This document shows, piece after piece, positions 21,237-29,931 of a stretch of DNA of 39,308 bases. The first letter of the stretch is position 1. Each line of letters begins with the position of its first letter. This DNA comes from a virus. The stretch lies in IMG/VR virus record IMGVR_UViG_3300049846_002207, positions 1 through 39,308 of that record; one strand, written 5' to 3'. Under the pieces are notes generated by a model that had not been told where the DNA came from, ran no database searches, and saw only the letters and a list, made by a program, of their open reading frames with translations. Both the position numbers and the translations under genes were made by a program.

Positions 21237-24200
21237 ACTGACTCAATTCTTAGAACCGATCCGGCTCTAACGCTAACTGATGTTCCAGCATTTTCTGATC
21301 TGAATTGTATCGCCACAGTCCCTGATACAGTCACCGTGAAAGAACCCCAACCAACACAAACCGCATCCGTGTTCACGACCGGAGTTGTAGCGGCTACTAC
21401 GTCAGTTGTTGCAGTTAATTGGTCATATTGGAAGTTGGCCGCAGTACCATTAGCAGCAGCAGAAATAAGCCATTTACCAAAGCATGGTGTTATCGTCGCA
21501 GTCCCAGCACCTAATCTAAACCCAACGCCTGTAGCTGCCGCAGATGATTGAAACAATCCCTGATATTGGAAAATGTAGTTTCCAGTCGCAAGAGTGCCAG
21601 TCGTTAATTCAGTCACTGCTGAATAGGTATTAAGAGTTGTCGCCTGCGTTGCCGTAACTCTTAAAGCTACTCGAGTCCCATGCGAATCTACTTTTGTTTT
21701 ATCTGCGGCTGACATGAAACCGGCGACTGATGTTGTAGCGGCGGCATGGTGAGTTCCACTTGAATAAGAACCATGTTGGGCACTTGGCAATAATGCAGAG
21801 GCATCGAGGCTTGCTATTCCATTAGCAGCGCCCCTTTGAGCTGTTATTCTTGCGTCAGCTGCGGTGTTAAAATCGGAAATAGTCGAAGCCGTCTGCGTGC
21901 CTGTGTGATTAGCTCGACTCAAAAGAAAAGCATCCGTTTGGTTCGCAGTCGCTCCAGTCGCTATGCCGTCAAGTTTTGTTTTATCAGTTCCGGTCATAAA
22001 TCCAGATGCCCCGCCTGCGACAACTGCCGCGTGAAGAGCTCCATCTGTTTGAGCACCATGGGCGTGAACGTGATCGGCTCTAGAAAATTCTGTGTTGCTA
22101 ACTCCCTCTGAGTTAGCAGTACCAATCGTTTGCGGAGTAGCACTTAAGAAAGCATCAGCACCGTTAAAATAGTGTCTTGATTTGTGAGTCTCAACAGTAA
22201 CTGAATTAATCGTACCAACGGAAGTGAGGTCATTTCCCCCCATGCTTAAGTCACCAGTGAGCGCCCTTGTGCCGTCAGCAAGTAGATATTGAGGATGGTC
22301 GTCGTCAGAAAGACCCGTTAAAGCTCCATGGTCAGAAACTCCAGTAGCCGCCGAACTCGCAGATGCAGGTCGTGGACGCTCGTCGATGATGCTAATAATA
22401 TTTGAAGTCCCTTGCTTTGTAATGATTGAAGCAACGCGAATAACCCCGTCTTTAAACCAAGACGGCACCGTTGGAGCTGTGCCAGCTTCCGCTAATAATT
22501 GAGAGTTATATTCAGCCTGTGAAAGGACCAAATATCTTTTTAATAAAGACCCCTCACCGCTTTGATAGAGCCAATGTCTAGCGTATTTATTTGTTCCAAC
22601 GGTTGCTTCTGTCCCAGAATTATCATCGTATTTATCATTTGGCACAGTGTCTTGAGAAGTCGTTAAAGTGTAACCACTCGCCCCGTCTCTGATAACTTTT
22701 GTCCAAGTGAAAGCTGTTCCACTCGCCGGACTGAATTTGTTATAAGACTGGTAAACAACTCCTGACGTAATATCTAGCTTTCTTGCAGTCGCGTTTTCGG
22801 TGACTGTTAAACCGCTAGAAACAAATGTCCCAAAGACATCTCTAAAATAAGCATTCATTTTGTTCGGAGCGTGGTGAGAGTCTAGCGGGCTTAAGTCGAT
22901 CAACTCGACTGTAGACCCATTAGTAACTGCACGTCCAAGCAAAATTACGTTAGATGTTTCAGGGTATGCAGCATTTGAAGTCAGTGTTAAAGACGAGTTA
23001 AAATAAATGTAAACGTCTACATTAGCGCTCAGTGTTATCGAAGTAGAATTCCATTCGTGCTTAAGCAATATGTGATCTGGAAAACTTCCAGTCATCAAGT
23101 ATCCAAAACCCGCTGCCACGTTAACAACAAACCCAGCACCAGCAGAAAGTTCACCGCCGTCCATGAGTCCCATTGTTGGGGCTGATTCAATTAGGTCTAA
23201 AGCATCGGTCAATTCTGACGACTGCGAACCAAGGTACAAAGGACCTGCTGAAACAAATCCGCCGTTTTCTGGGTCCGTGTATGTTATTGTTAACGTGTCA
23301 GCAGCATCAGCAACGATTGAAACTTTAGTTCTGTCGTATGAACCTTTGATCGAACCAAAAGCGCCGGTGTGATCAACATCAATATCATATGTGCAATCCT
23401 CGACTCCAAGTACTTCAATTCTTAACTCTGGTGCCGAGCCGATGTTCGGCACTTTAACACCATACTGAAAACCAGAAATCATCGTTGAAACAATTCTGAC
23501 TAAAGCTCCATTGTCGGCTTCAATAAATGTCCCGACGCCTGAAGATGTTTTAAACAAACACCCTACTAGATTCAATGATGCTCCAGAACCAGAGACATCA
23601 AACATTTTTGACGGCAATGGCGCCGATATTGCCTGATAGTTGAAACCATTCATAACTAACTGCGCGACAGTGCCAGAGTTCGTTATCTTAAAACCAATAT
23701 CAAAATGAGTTAAAGCCGCACAAGCCTGCATCAATAATGTGCTAGGTGCCGCAGTTCCAACAAGCTCAACAAGCACGTCACAATATTCAAAAGTCACGTC
23801 TCTTAAAGTAAAAACCGAACCGACTTCATTGCCAGATGAATTGTAATATACTGCTGCGATGCCTGTGTCAGTGACACCTTTAAGGTTAAAACCTTGCAAT
23901 GTAAAACCGTCAGCACCAACTATCAAATTATCACTTGGGTCATTGGCTTCAATTGTCGCCTGGTCTGAGACCACAGAGATATATTCATAACCAGTTATCT
24001 TGTCCTCTAAATATGTCCCAGGTCCTACGCTAATTATAAACTGATTTGTAACCGAAGGGCTTAGCGTTACAACGTAGTCAACTGCATCCTTAATAGAGTT
24101 AAAATCTCCGCCCTTTTTTGCTACCGTTATAATGTTGCTGTCGAAATTTGAAATGAAAAAAGGAGCCGAAGCATTAATTGTTGTCTTACTTCTAGCTGTG

Positions 24201-26116
24201 TATCCTGTTAGGTTTCCGGATGTTGTCGCGTTGTTAATGTTTACGTTTGTTGTGCAATCAATAAACTGCGGAGATTCAACATGAATATCCGCATTAGATC
24301 CTGTGTTGTCTGAATAAATCCCAGTGACACAATCTTTCAAAGTTATGGCTGATAAAATTGCGGTGGCACCGTCAGAAACTCGAACGCCATAGAGTGAATT
24401 GTCAGCATAACAAGCGTTGATTCTTAGCGATGCGCCGGACTTCACATAATAAGCCGTATCTGTAGTGATACCAATGGACCCAGCAGTTGCAACATCCAAT
24501 TCAGCATTAGATCCATCAACTCTATTCTGATAAATAGTGTTAGCCGTTGGGAAGTTGTAATAGTTTTCCGCGTTGATATAAGCCTGGAAACCACCAGTAG
24601 AGACAATGTCAATGCCATATAAGTAGTCTCCATTGAAATCAACATACTCTAAATAAGCTAAAGTATCGCTTGATGACGCTGACAACTTAACACCGTTTGA
24701 GTTGTTCATTGAAATCTTGTGCATCTGCCCGTAGGCACCACCAAGGTTTTCATAGAACACGCCGAACTTGGTTGAGTTCACGTCATTGATTGTTAAAAAT
24801 GACAACTCAACATATGGAACATCGATATAAAAAGCGTGATGATTTCCATCTGGAACAATCACAGTTGGCTGAATTGTTGAACCAGTGACAGAGCAATAAG
24901 AAGGCGGGTTAATTATCGGTTCGTTAAAAACGCCTGGGCCAACTTGAACCAAATATCTGTTCGTTGAACTAGGGCTCAATGAATTTTTAATGTAATCACA
25001 AGCTGCGGAAACAGACGTAAAGTCACCACCATATTTTCTTACGGTGACTATGTTTCTATCTTTTCCAAAAACATTAACTGATGAAGCTGCTACTATTGTT
25101 ATTTTTTGAAAGTCGTCTGGACCAAAAACTGTTCCAGATGCTCCGACGTGATCAACATCTACATCTAACGTGTTTCCAACGCAAGTCACGCCAAAGGCTT
25201 TAATGCTAGTAGCATTCCCTGTATTTGGAAGGTAAATTCCTTTTGCAAATTTCTCTATATTCAAACCATTACAGTCAAATTCAGCACCATCTTCAACAAG
25301 GATAGCCGATCCACTAGTGATGTTTGTTGCCCTTATAGAGCATGAGTTTAAACTTAATTTTGTATTTACGCCTGTTACCTTAAACGCATAATTTGGCTGT
25401 GGTGCGCTGGTTCCGTTTACGACGACATTCGAGCATATCAACTTTGAAGCAATATCATATGATCCATTGTTGTCACAAAGCATCCCGTTATTGAATTGAT
25501 AACCATCTCCAAAATAACAATCTGTCACAATAACTGTACTTACAGCCTGATTAGAATAACATCTTAAATGCGTATCATTAGCCCCAAAAGTTACGTCGTG
25601 GACAATGAATGTTCCATTCGTTGCACCAGTTTGGGCAGAATAATAAATTGCAGGAACACCAGAACCCGTAACACCACGAATAAAGACAGAACAAATCTGA
25701 GAATATTCATACCCATTTATTAATGAAACAGCAGGATTCGATGGCTCAATAATTGTTGCTCCATCACCAGATCCAATAACAAAAACATATGGCTTCATGT
25801 TGATGACTGACTCTGTAAAAACACCAGCACCAACTTTAATCAAATAAGGATTAGATGCTGAGTTTGTTGTAATAGCAGCGAGCGCAGATGTAATGCTAGA
25901 ATATTCGCCAGTTCCTGGGTTTTGTTTTACATTAACAATGTTAAAACTTGAAAGCCTTGGGTCAGAATCAGTTACCCCAACAAGAGAGTAAGAAGTTCCG
26001 TTTTCATCTTTATAAGCAAAAGTATTATAAGTGCTAGAGTAAAATAGTGATTTATACCCTGCTGAAGGAGTGTCAGTCGTTGCATTTGATTGTGATTTTA
26101 ATTGAATTTCACTCAT
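21233..26116 (-). CDS. Giant fibre with three right-handed beta-helix modules
   Basis: A 1627-residue protein, the largest in the genome. Three homologous modules start near residues 60, 355 and 660; each begins with a strand plus GGDF or GEYSSI, a helix, then VGPGVF/VGAGVF-type turns and an irregular beta-helix, like pectate-lyase/pectin-esterase folds. Near 1258-1285 is GLSDDDHPQYLLADGTRALT, a linker common in tail fibres, and the C-terminal 200 residues form a trimer-style head. It sits among head genes, after the decoration protein and before the connector, so it may be a head fibre or a polysaccharide-binding/cleaving spike. Confidence 0.8.
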   Translation of the reverse strand: MSEIQLKSQSNATTDTPSAGYKSLFYSSTYNTFAYKDENGTSYSLVGVTDSDPRLSSFNIVNVKQNPGTGEYSSITSALAAITTNSASNPYLIKVGAGVFTESVINMKPYVFVIGSGDGATIIEPSNPAVSLINGYEYSQICSVFIRGVTGSGVPAIYYSAQTGATNGTFIVHDVTFGANDTHLRCYSNQAVSTVIVTDCYFGDGYQFNNGMLCDNNGSYDIASKLICSNVVVNGTSAPQPNYAFKVTGVNTKLSLNSCSIRATNITSGSAILVEDGAEFDCNGLNIEKFAKGIYLPNTGNATSIKAFGVTCVGNTLDVDVDHVGASGTVFGPDDFQKITIVAASSVNVFGKDRNIVTVRKYGGDFTSVSAACDYIKNSLSPSSTNRYLVQVGPGVFNEPIINPPSYCSVTGSTIQPTVIVPDGNHHAFYIDVPYVELSFLTINDVNSTKFGVFYENLGGAYGQMHKISMNNSNGVKLSASSSDTLAYLEYVDFNGDYLYGIDIVSTGGFQAYINAENYYNFPTANTIYQNRVDGSNAELDVATAGSIGITTDTAYYVKSGASLRINACYADNSLYGVRVSDGATAILSAITLKDCVTGIYSDNTGSNADIHVESPQFIDCTTNVNINNATTSGNLTGYTARSKTTINASAPFFISNFDSNIITVAKKGGDFNSIKDAVDYVVTLSPSVTNQFIISVGPGTYLEDKITGYEYISVVSDQATIEANDPSDNLIVGADGFTLQGFNLKGVTDTGIAAVYYNSSGNEVGSVFTLRDVTFEYCDVLVELVGTAAPSTLLMQACAALTHFDIGFKITNSGTVAQLVMNGFNYQAISAPLPSKMFDVSGSGASLNLVGCLFKTSSGVGTFIEADNGALVRIVSTMISGFQYGVKVPNIGSAPELRIEVLGVEDCTYDIDVDHTGAFGSIKGSYDRTKVSIVADAADTLTITYTDPENGGFVSAGPLYLGSQSSELTDALDLIESAPTMGLMDGGELSAGAGFVVNVAAGFGYLMTGSFPDHILLKHEWNSTSITLSANVDVYIYFNSSLTLTSNAAYPETSNVILLGRAVTNGSTVELIDLSPLDSHHAPNKMNAYFRDVFGTFVSSGLTVTENATARKLDITSGVVYQSYNKFSPASGTAFTWTKVIRDGASGYTLTTSQDTVPNDKYDDNSGTEATVGTNKYARHWLYQSGEGSLLKRYLVLSQAEYNSQLLAEAGTAPTVPSWFKDGVIRVASIITKQGTSNIISIIDERPRPASASSAATGVSDHGALTGLSDDDHPQYLLADGTRALTGDLSMGGNDLTSVGTINSVTVETHKSRHYFNGADAFLSATPQTIGTANSEGVSNTEFSRADHVHAHGAQTDGALHAAVVAGGASGFMTGTDKTKLDGIATGATANQTDAFLLSRANHTGTQTASTISDFNTAADARITAQRGAANGIASLDASALLPSAQHGSYSSGTHHAAATTSVAGFMSAADKTKVDSHGTRVALRVTATQATTLNTYSAVTELTTGTLATGNYIFQYQGLFQSSAAATGVGFRLGAGTATITPCFGKWLISAAANGTAANFQYDQLTATTDVVAATTPVVNTDAVCVGWGSFTVTVSGTVAIQFRSENAGTSVSVRAGSVLRIESV

Positions 26117-26316
26117 AAAACTGTATTAACTCCATCAATAATTAAAACGCCATCAATGAATTGAGTTTCCGTCACTATGTTTTGACGGTTTTCTTTTATC
26201 TTGTGATAAACATTAATAGGTATTCTTTTAACATTCAAATCAACAAAAGGATTATCCTGAGTGCCATCTGGCTCAATGTAAGACCCTGATAGGTATATTG
26301 CATCGATTGTACTCAT
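26113..26316 (-). CDS. Small fibre-adjacent protein
   Basis: A 67-residue protein overlapping both neighbours by four bases. It is beta-rich (DAIYLSGSYIEPDGTQDN, VNVKRIPINVY) with no signal peptide. Close coupling to the giant fibre and to 26313-26714 suggests that all three act together, perhaps as an adaptor that fixes the fibre. Unrecognised. Confidence 0.6.
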   Translation of the reverse strand: MSTIDAIYLSGSYIEPDGTQDNPFVDLNVKRIPINVYHKIKENRQNIVTETQFIDGVLIIDGVNTVL

Positions 26317-26714
26317 GCCAACTCCTCCACATTTATAGTTGGAGTTCCAGTTGTCGATTTTGCGTAGATGATGATTGCATCGGTTATGTCATAAAATCTT
26401 TCGCCACCGCTTGGTATTACCATGCCGACATAGCCAGAAACGCCAGATGAATAATTAACCTTTATCTCTATACCTGTTCTATTTTGAATTGATATTGCAT
26501 TTCTATTTGCAAGGGGTGTGGCTGGAAGAGCTGTCCATGTTGAAGAATTTAAAGTCACTTCTGTGACTCGTCCACCTGTGCTTAATCCCTGTTGGCTGAA
26601 TGTTCCTTCTCCAGAAGTTCTTACAAAAACATCTCCAGCATCATTTGTTCCAAACTTTAATCGCTCAAGCTGAGAACTGCTTTCACTTGCTAGCGTGGGA
26701 TCTATAGTCGGCAT
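26313..26714 (-). CDS. Small virion protein upstream of the giant fibre
   Basis: A 133-residue protein from ATG 26714, with GGGGG a few bases ahead; an in-frame TTG at 26717 is not needed. It has a low-complexity N-terminus followed by a compact beta domain (TEVTLNSSTWTALPATPLA, NAISIQNRTGIEIKVNYSSG) like those of small phage virion or fibre-attachment proteins. It is the first gene after the terminator at 26727-26765, so it depends on read-through or a local promoter. Confidence 0.65.
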   Translation of the reverse strand: MPTIDPTLASESSSQLERLKFGTNDAGDVFVRTSGEGTFSQQGLSTGGRVTEVTLNSSTWTALPATPLANRNAISIQNRTGIEIKVNYSSGVSGYVGMVIPSGGERFYDITDAIIIYAKSTTGTPTINVEELA

Positions 26715-26726
26715 CAAACCCCCAAG

Positions 26727-26765
26727 GAAAAACGGACGACCCGCACATCAAATGGGCCGCCCGTT
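26727..26765 (-). terminator. Rho-independent terminator after the decoration gene
   Basis: On the (-) strand an 11-bp stem (ACGGGCGGCCC with GGGTCGTCCGT, two G-U pairs; genome 26754-26764 and 26732-26742) closes an 11-nt loop and is followed by a run of T. It lies just after the decoration gene stop, so capsid and decoration transcripts can end here while some read on into the fibre genes. Confidence 0.8.
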
Positions 26766-26770
26766 TAAAA

Positions 26771-27178
26771 TTACTTAGCCATTACTGCAAAAACCATTTC
26801 GATCTTGCCAGCAGTCGCGTCTGCGACTTCGATGCCAAGAACTACTTTCTCGCCGGCATCAAGCTCAACGCCTGCAGTGCCGCCGATTGCGTCAACAGCG
26901 TGCATAGAATCCAAGGTCAAGTTAGCTACTGCTTTATTTGACCAGAACTCAGTACCGCCTGCACCTTTACCCAAGTCCAAAACAAGCGAGCCACCAGATG
27001 TAACTGCTGTCTTAACGTGAGCGTGCAAAAGTTTAACAACGCATGATCCGCTAGCTTCCAAAACGTCAAGGTCTGCTTGAGCGCCTGTGTCCTCTGCGAA
27101 ATCATACACAACCCGCACGATTTCAAAATCTTTTGCGAACTGTGCGCCTACATATTTTCTATCTGCTAATGCTGCCAT
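26771..27178 (-). CDS. Probable capsid decoration protein
   Basis: A 135-residue Ala/Gly/Val-rich beta protein with no Trp-rich core (VRVVYDFAEDTGAQADLDVL, GEKVVLGIEVADATAGKIEM). It follows the major capsid gene with one small gene between and is backed by a strong terminator, as expected for an abundant virion protein. Head decoration or stabilising protein is the best fit by position and composition. No cysteine cluster or catalytic motif. Confidence 0.65.
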   Translation of the reverse strand: MAALADRKYVGAQFAKDFEIVRVVYDFAEDTGAQADLDVLEASGSCVVKLLHAHVKTAVTSGGSLVLDLGKGAGGTEFWSNKAVANLTLDSMHAVDAIGGTAGVELDAGEKVVLGIEVADATAGKIEMVFAVMAK

Positions 27179-27182
27179 TTAA

Positions 27183-27404
27183 TTACTCCTTTATTTTTTT
27201 TACTTTTTTTATCTTAAAGCCTGCAGACGAGATATAGCAAACCTGTCTTGAACCATAGGAGTTAAATCCCAAAATCTTAACAGGCTCTTTAATTTTGCTA
27301 AGAGCTTCCGCCAACTCATCTGGTGAATTGGCGACCAAGGCAATAATATTGCCGTATGGATTAAGTGATTCAAAACCGTGTGTCTGTATCTCGTCTTTAA
27401 GCAT
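27183..27404 (-). CDS. Small protein between capsid and decoration genes
   Basis: A 73-residue protein with a helical middle (SPDELAEALSKIKEPVKILG) and a basic end (KIKKVKKIKE). Small proteins of this plan often lie after capsid genes, but I do not recognise it. It starts ten bases after the capsid stop and its ATG is preceded by only a weak ribosome site. Confidence 0.65.
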   Translation of the reverse strand: MLKDEIQTHGFESLNPYGNIIALVANSPDELAEALSKIKEPVKILGFNSYGSRQVCYISSAGFKIKKVKKIKE

Positions 27405-27413
27405 TTATTAACC

Positions 27414-28301
27414 TTATGTTGCGTAAATTTGGATATGCTTTTTGTTGCCTGCAACGCCAAGAGCTGCGCCGAATACAACGTCAACTGACAACACGTATCC
27501 GAATTTCTTCTGAGCGTGCAAATCAGACAATTTGAAAGTCGGCATAGTCTGCATTACCAAGTGCATGAAGTCTGGATGCATAGCAAGTGCTGCATCAGCA
27601 CCAGCTGCTGCGGGTGACAATTGCAAGATACCGTCTGAGTTATCCTCGAAAATGTTGAATCCGAAACGCTTAAGAGCCATTTGGCCACCGATGATTGGAG
27701 CATCAGCTGCACCGTAATCACTTGAAGTCAAAGTAGCTGCGTTCAAAATATCGCTCATGTAGCTAGGATCAACCAATAAGAACCAGCCCTTATTTCTGTC
27801 CCATTTCGCAGCTGAAGCTAGTCTTCGGATCGAGTTGATCTGAGAAGCATTCATGTCTGTGATACCATTTAACAAATGGTCTGGAGCAGAAGTTGATGGA
27901 GACACTAAAGAATAAAGATAGTTGTTGATTTGCTTGTTGATAGCAAACAACAGAGACTGTCTTAATTCTGAGTCTTGAGCTTCAAGTTGAGATTGCAAGT
28001 TAGCAAGATCTTGGATCTCGAAAGCTGCAACAGCACGCTTGTTAGCTTGAACAGAAATGCGAGTCATGCTCACTTCTTCTGTGTCGAATGAATCCGCATT
28101 TGTTCCAACAGTCAAAAGCTGACCAGTGGGAGCGTTGATTTGAGAAACGTAAACAGTATCACCCTGCTTTTTGATTTCTCCGTCGTAATCTTTGTTAACA
28201 AGAGCGCCAAGCAATAATTGCTCGCGAAGCTCTTTCATGAACATTGGGGCCCAGAATTTCTGGATCTGATTAGATACCGATGCTAAATCTGTAACTGCCA
28301 T
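27414..28301 (-). CDS. Major capsid protein (HK97-type fold)
   Basis: A 295-residue protein after the scaffold gene. Features: N-terminal arm (KFWAPMFMKELREQLLLGAL), an E-loop-like strand region (GDTVYVSQINAPTG), a helical spine (LEAQDSELRQSLLFAINKQI) and a C-terminal beta/A-domain stretch (RFGFNIFEDNSDG, VLSVDVVFGAALG). Order scaffold-capsid-decoration is typical. No protease domain is seen nearby, so maturation without a dedicated protease is likely. AGGAG precedes ATG. Confidence 0.88.
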   Translation of the reverse strand: MAVTDLASVSNQIQKFWAPMFMKELREQLLLGALVNKDYDGEIKKQGDTVYVSQINAPTGQLLTVGTNADSFDTEEVSMTRISVQANKRAVAAFEIQDLANLQSQLEAQDSELRQSLLFAINKQINNYLYSLVSPSTSAPDHLLNGITDMNASQINSIRRLASAAKWDRNKGWFLLVDPSYMSDILNAATLTSSDYGAADAPIIGGQMALKRFGFNIFEDNSDGILQLSPAAAGADAALAMHPDFMHLVMQTMPTFKLSDLHAQKKFGYVLSVDVVFGAALGVAGNKKHIQIYAT

Positions 28302-28315
28302 TTTAAAACTCCTTT

Positions 28316-28924
28316 TTATTGTTTAATAACATCCTTGAGCCGAGCTTTCATTTCCTTCGCTGGCAATCTTAACCACTCGTCGTAAGTGATGTCTGCAGAT
28401 CCACCGGCTGGGAAATTGTTCGGCATAGCTTTTTTGTCAGGTGTCTTGATAATCTCGGGATAAGTTTTTTTGAACTCCTCCACGACTTTAGAAACCGATA
28501 GCGGATCAACTGCTTTAGTCGCCGGATCGATTACTACCTTATCAAGATCGAAGTGAATCCAATACTTGTTGTCAACTTCTCCGCCTAGATTCTTAAGGAT
28601 AGAACTCAATTTCATTGAATTAACTTTTTGCTCCTCGATCTCTTGCAAGACTTTGGCCTTCTCAGCTAACTCTTTGTCCTTTAGCTCCAAGAGTTTCTTG
28701 TAATCCTCTTTCTCTCTAAGCTCTTTCTCGACCCGCTCCCTCTCAGCATTCTCGACTTCTTTGAGCTTTGAATTAAGCTTTTCAAACTCAGTTTGAAGCT
28801 TCTTCTTTTCTCCTAGAAGTTTTCTATGCGTATCATAGGAAACTTGATCTTGCTTGACTTCGGTATCGTCCCCACTGGGGTCCACTTTTTGGTCGTCACT
28901 GACAACCTTATCCTGAACTGACAT
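28316..28924 (-). CDS. Capsid scaffolding protein
   Basis: A 202-residue highly charged protein: an acidic N-terminal region, a long coiled coil from about residue 30 to 105 (EKKKLQTEFEKLNSKLKEVE and beyond), a central folded part, and a basic C-terminal helix (YDEWLRLPAKEMKARLKDVI) of the kind that contacts coat protein. Position directly before the major capsid gene and composition fit a scaffold. AGGAG precedes ATG. Confidence 0.85.
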   Translation of the reverse strand: MSVQDKVVSDDQKVDPSGDDTEVKQDQVSYDTHRKLLGEKKKLQTEFEKLNSKLKEVENAERERVEKELREKEDYKKLLELKDKELAEKAKVLQEIEEQKVNSMKLSSILKNLGGEVDNKYWIHFDLDKVVIDPATKAVDPLSVSKVVEEFKKTYPEIIKTPDKKAMPNNFPAGGSADITYDEWLRLPAKEMKARLKDVIKQ

Positions 28925-28946
28925 TTAAAATGCTCCTTTTTTTTGT

Positions 28947-29465
28947 TTATCGCGTCAATCTCTTTTTTAAGACTGACTTAAATCCATCTCTGACGAAGTT
29001 AATCAAAGCCTTGTAGTCCTTGTCGGTCAAGAACATAAATGGTCTGCCTTCTTCTGTGACCTTAACAGCTACAGCTTTGTTTGTTGGTAGGTCGTCTTTT
29101 TTTAATTTCTTTCTAATACCAGTCACATCAATAACGAATTTTCCAGCAGAAATAACTTTAACCACAAGACTATCAAGCATCTGTCCGGTCATTGTTAAAT
29201 TAGATCTATTCGGAGTCGTTAACTCTGATAATTCTCCAGCTTTTTTAAGCCCTTTTCTTATTCTCTTTGTCGACTCAGCAAGCGGAGCAAGTTTCTCTCT
29301 AGGTTGTAAATTTCCGCTAACACCATATCCAAGACGAGTCCTGACTCTCACCTTTTCAATAATAAATTCACCGATCTCCATAGTTCGCTTATTGTTAAGA
29401 CTTTCTTTCAAATCTTTCTCAACACTAGCCCTAACTCTGTTAACGCTGATGGATACTTTACTCAT
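28947..29465 (-). CDS. HK97-gp10-like neck/minor head protein, copy 2
   Basis: A 172-residue basic protein. The motif LTMTGQMLDSLVVKVI followed by EEGRPFMFLTDKDYKALINF is the hallmark of gp10-like neck or tail-completion proteins, where a helix, a beta hairpin and a C-terminal helix join head to tail. Its neighbour at 29458 carries a similar LTLSGDMLASIEF. It lies between portal and scaffold rather than after the capsid gene. Start overlaps the preceding stop by eight bases. Confidence 0.7.
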   Translation of the reverse strand: MSKVSISVNRVRASVEKDLKESLNNKRTMEIGEFIIEKVRVRTRLGYGVSGNLQPREKLAPLAESTKRIRKGLKKAGELSELTTPNRSNLTMTGQMLDSLVVKVISAGKFVIDVTGIRKKLKKDDLPTNKAVAVKVTEEGRPFMFLTDKDYKALINFVRDGFKSVLKKRLTR

Positions 29466-29931
29466 ACTTCCTTAAGATCTTAGCTAGATCTTCGTCCGTA
29501 ATCCCTAGGAAATTTCTCGCTAACTTCTTTCTGTTCTTTCGATTCTCATCGCCATATGTGCCAAGGATATTACCCTCCGCCCTTCCCACGACATCGTCGT
29601 CAAATACACCAATGCGGATCTCTGTGGCATTTCTCTTGTGGCGTATTTTATCAAACTCAATGCTCGCAAGCATATCACCAGAAAGGGTTAAGTCGACGTT
29701 CTTATTCTTTCCGGCTATCTTAAAGTCTAGGCTTTTCATATATGTTTCAGAATAACCAGCGAACTCTTTCTCGTCCGAGCTAGACACTACGCCGTATTTA
29801 TCTGGCTTAATGCCAATGCCCTTTTCTGATCTGCGACGAATAAAATCAACGATGTCCTGAGCTATCTCCTCGGCAACATCGTCCTCGACTTTGATCGGTA
29901 ACTCAAACCAAGCCTCAGTTACTTTCGCCAT
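29458..29931 (-). CDS. HK97-gp10-like neck/minor head protein, copy 1
   Basis: A 157-residue protein that overlaps the end of the portal gene by 17 bases. It has an N-terminal helix (VAEEIAQDIVDFIRRRSEKG) and the segment LTLSGDMLASIEF, then a beta strand and a C-terminal helix (LGITDEDLAKILRKYE). The plan parallels the next gene, so the two are probably diverged paralogues. Neck or head-completion role is inferred from the motif and position. Confidence 0.6.
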   Translation of the reverse strand: MAKVTEAWFELPIKVEDDVAEEIAQDIVDFIRRRSEKGIGIKPDKYGVVSSSDEKEFAGYSETYMKSLDFKIAGKNKNVDLTLSGDMLASIEFDKIRHKRNATEIRIGVFDDDVVGRAEGNILGTYGDENRKNRKKLARNFLGITDEDLAKILRKYE

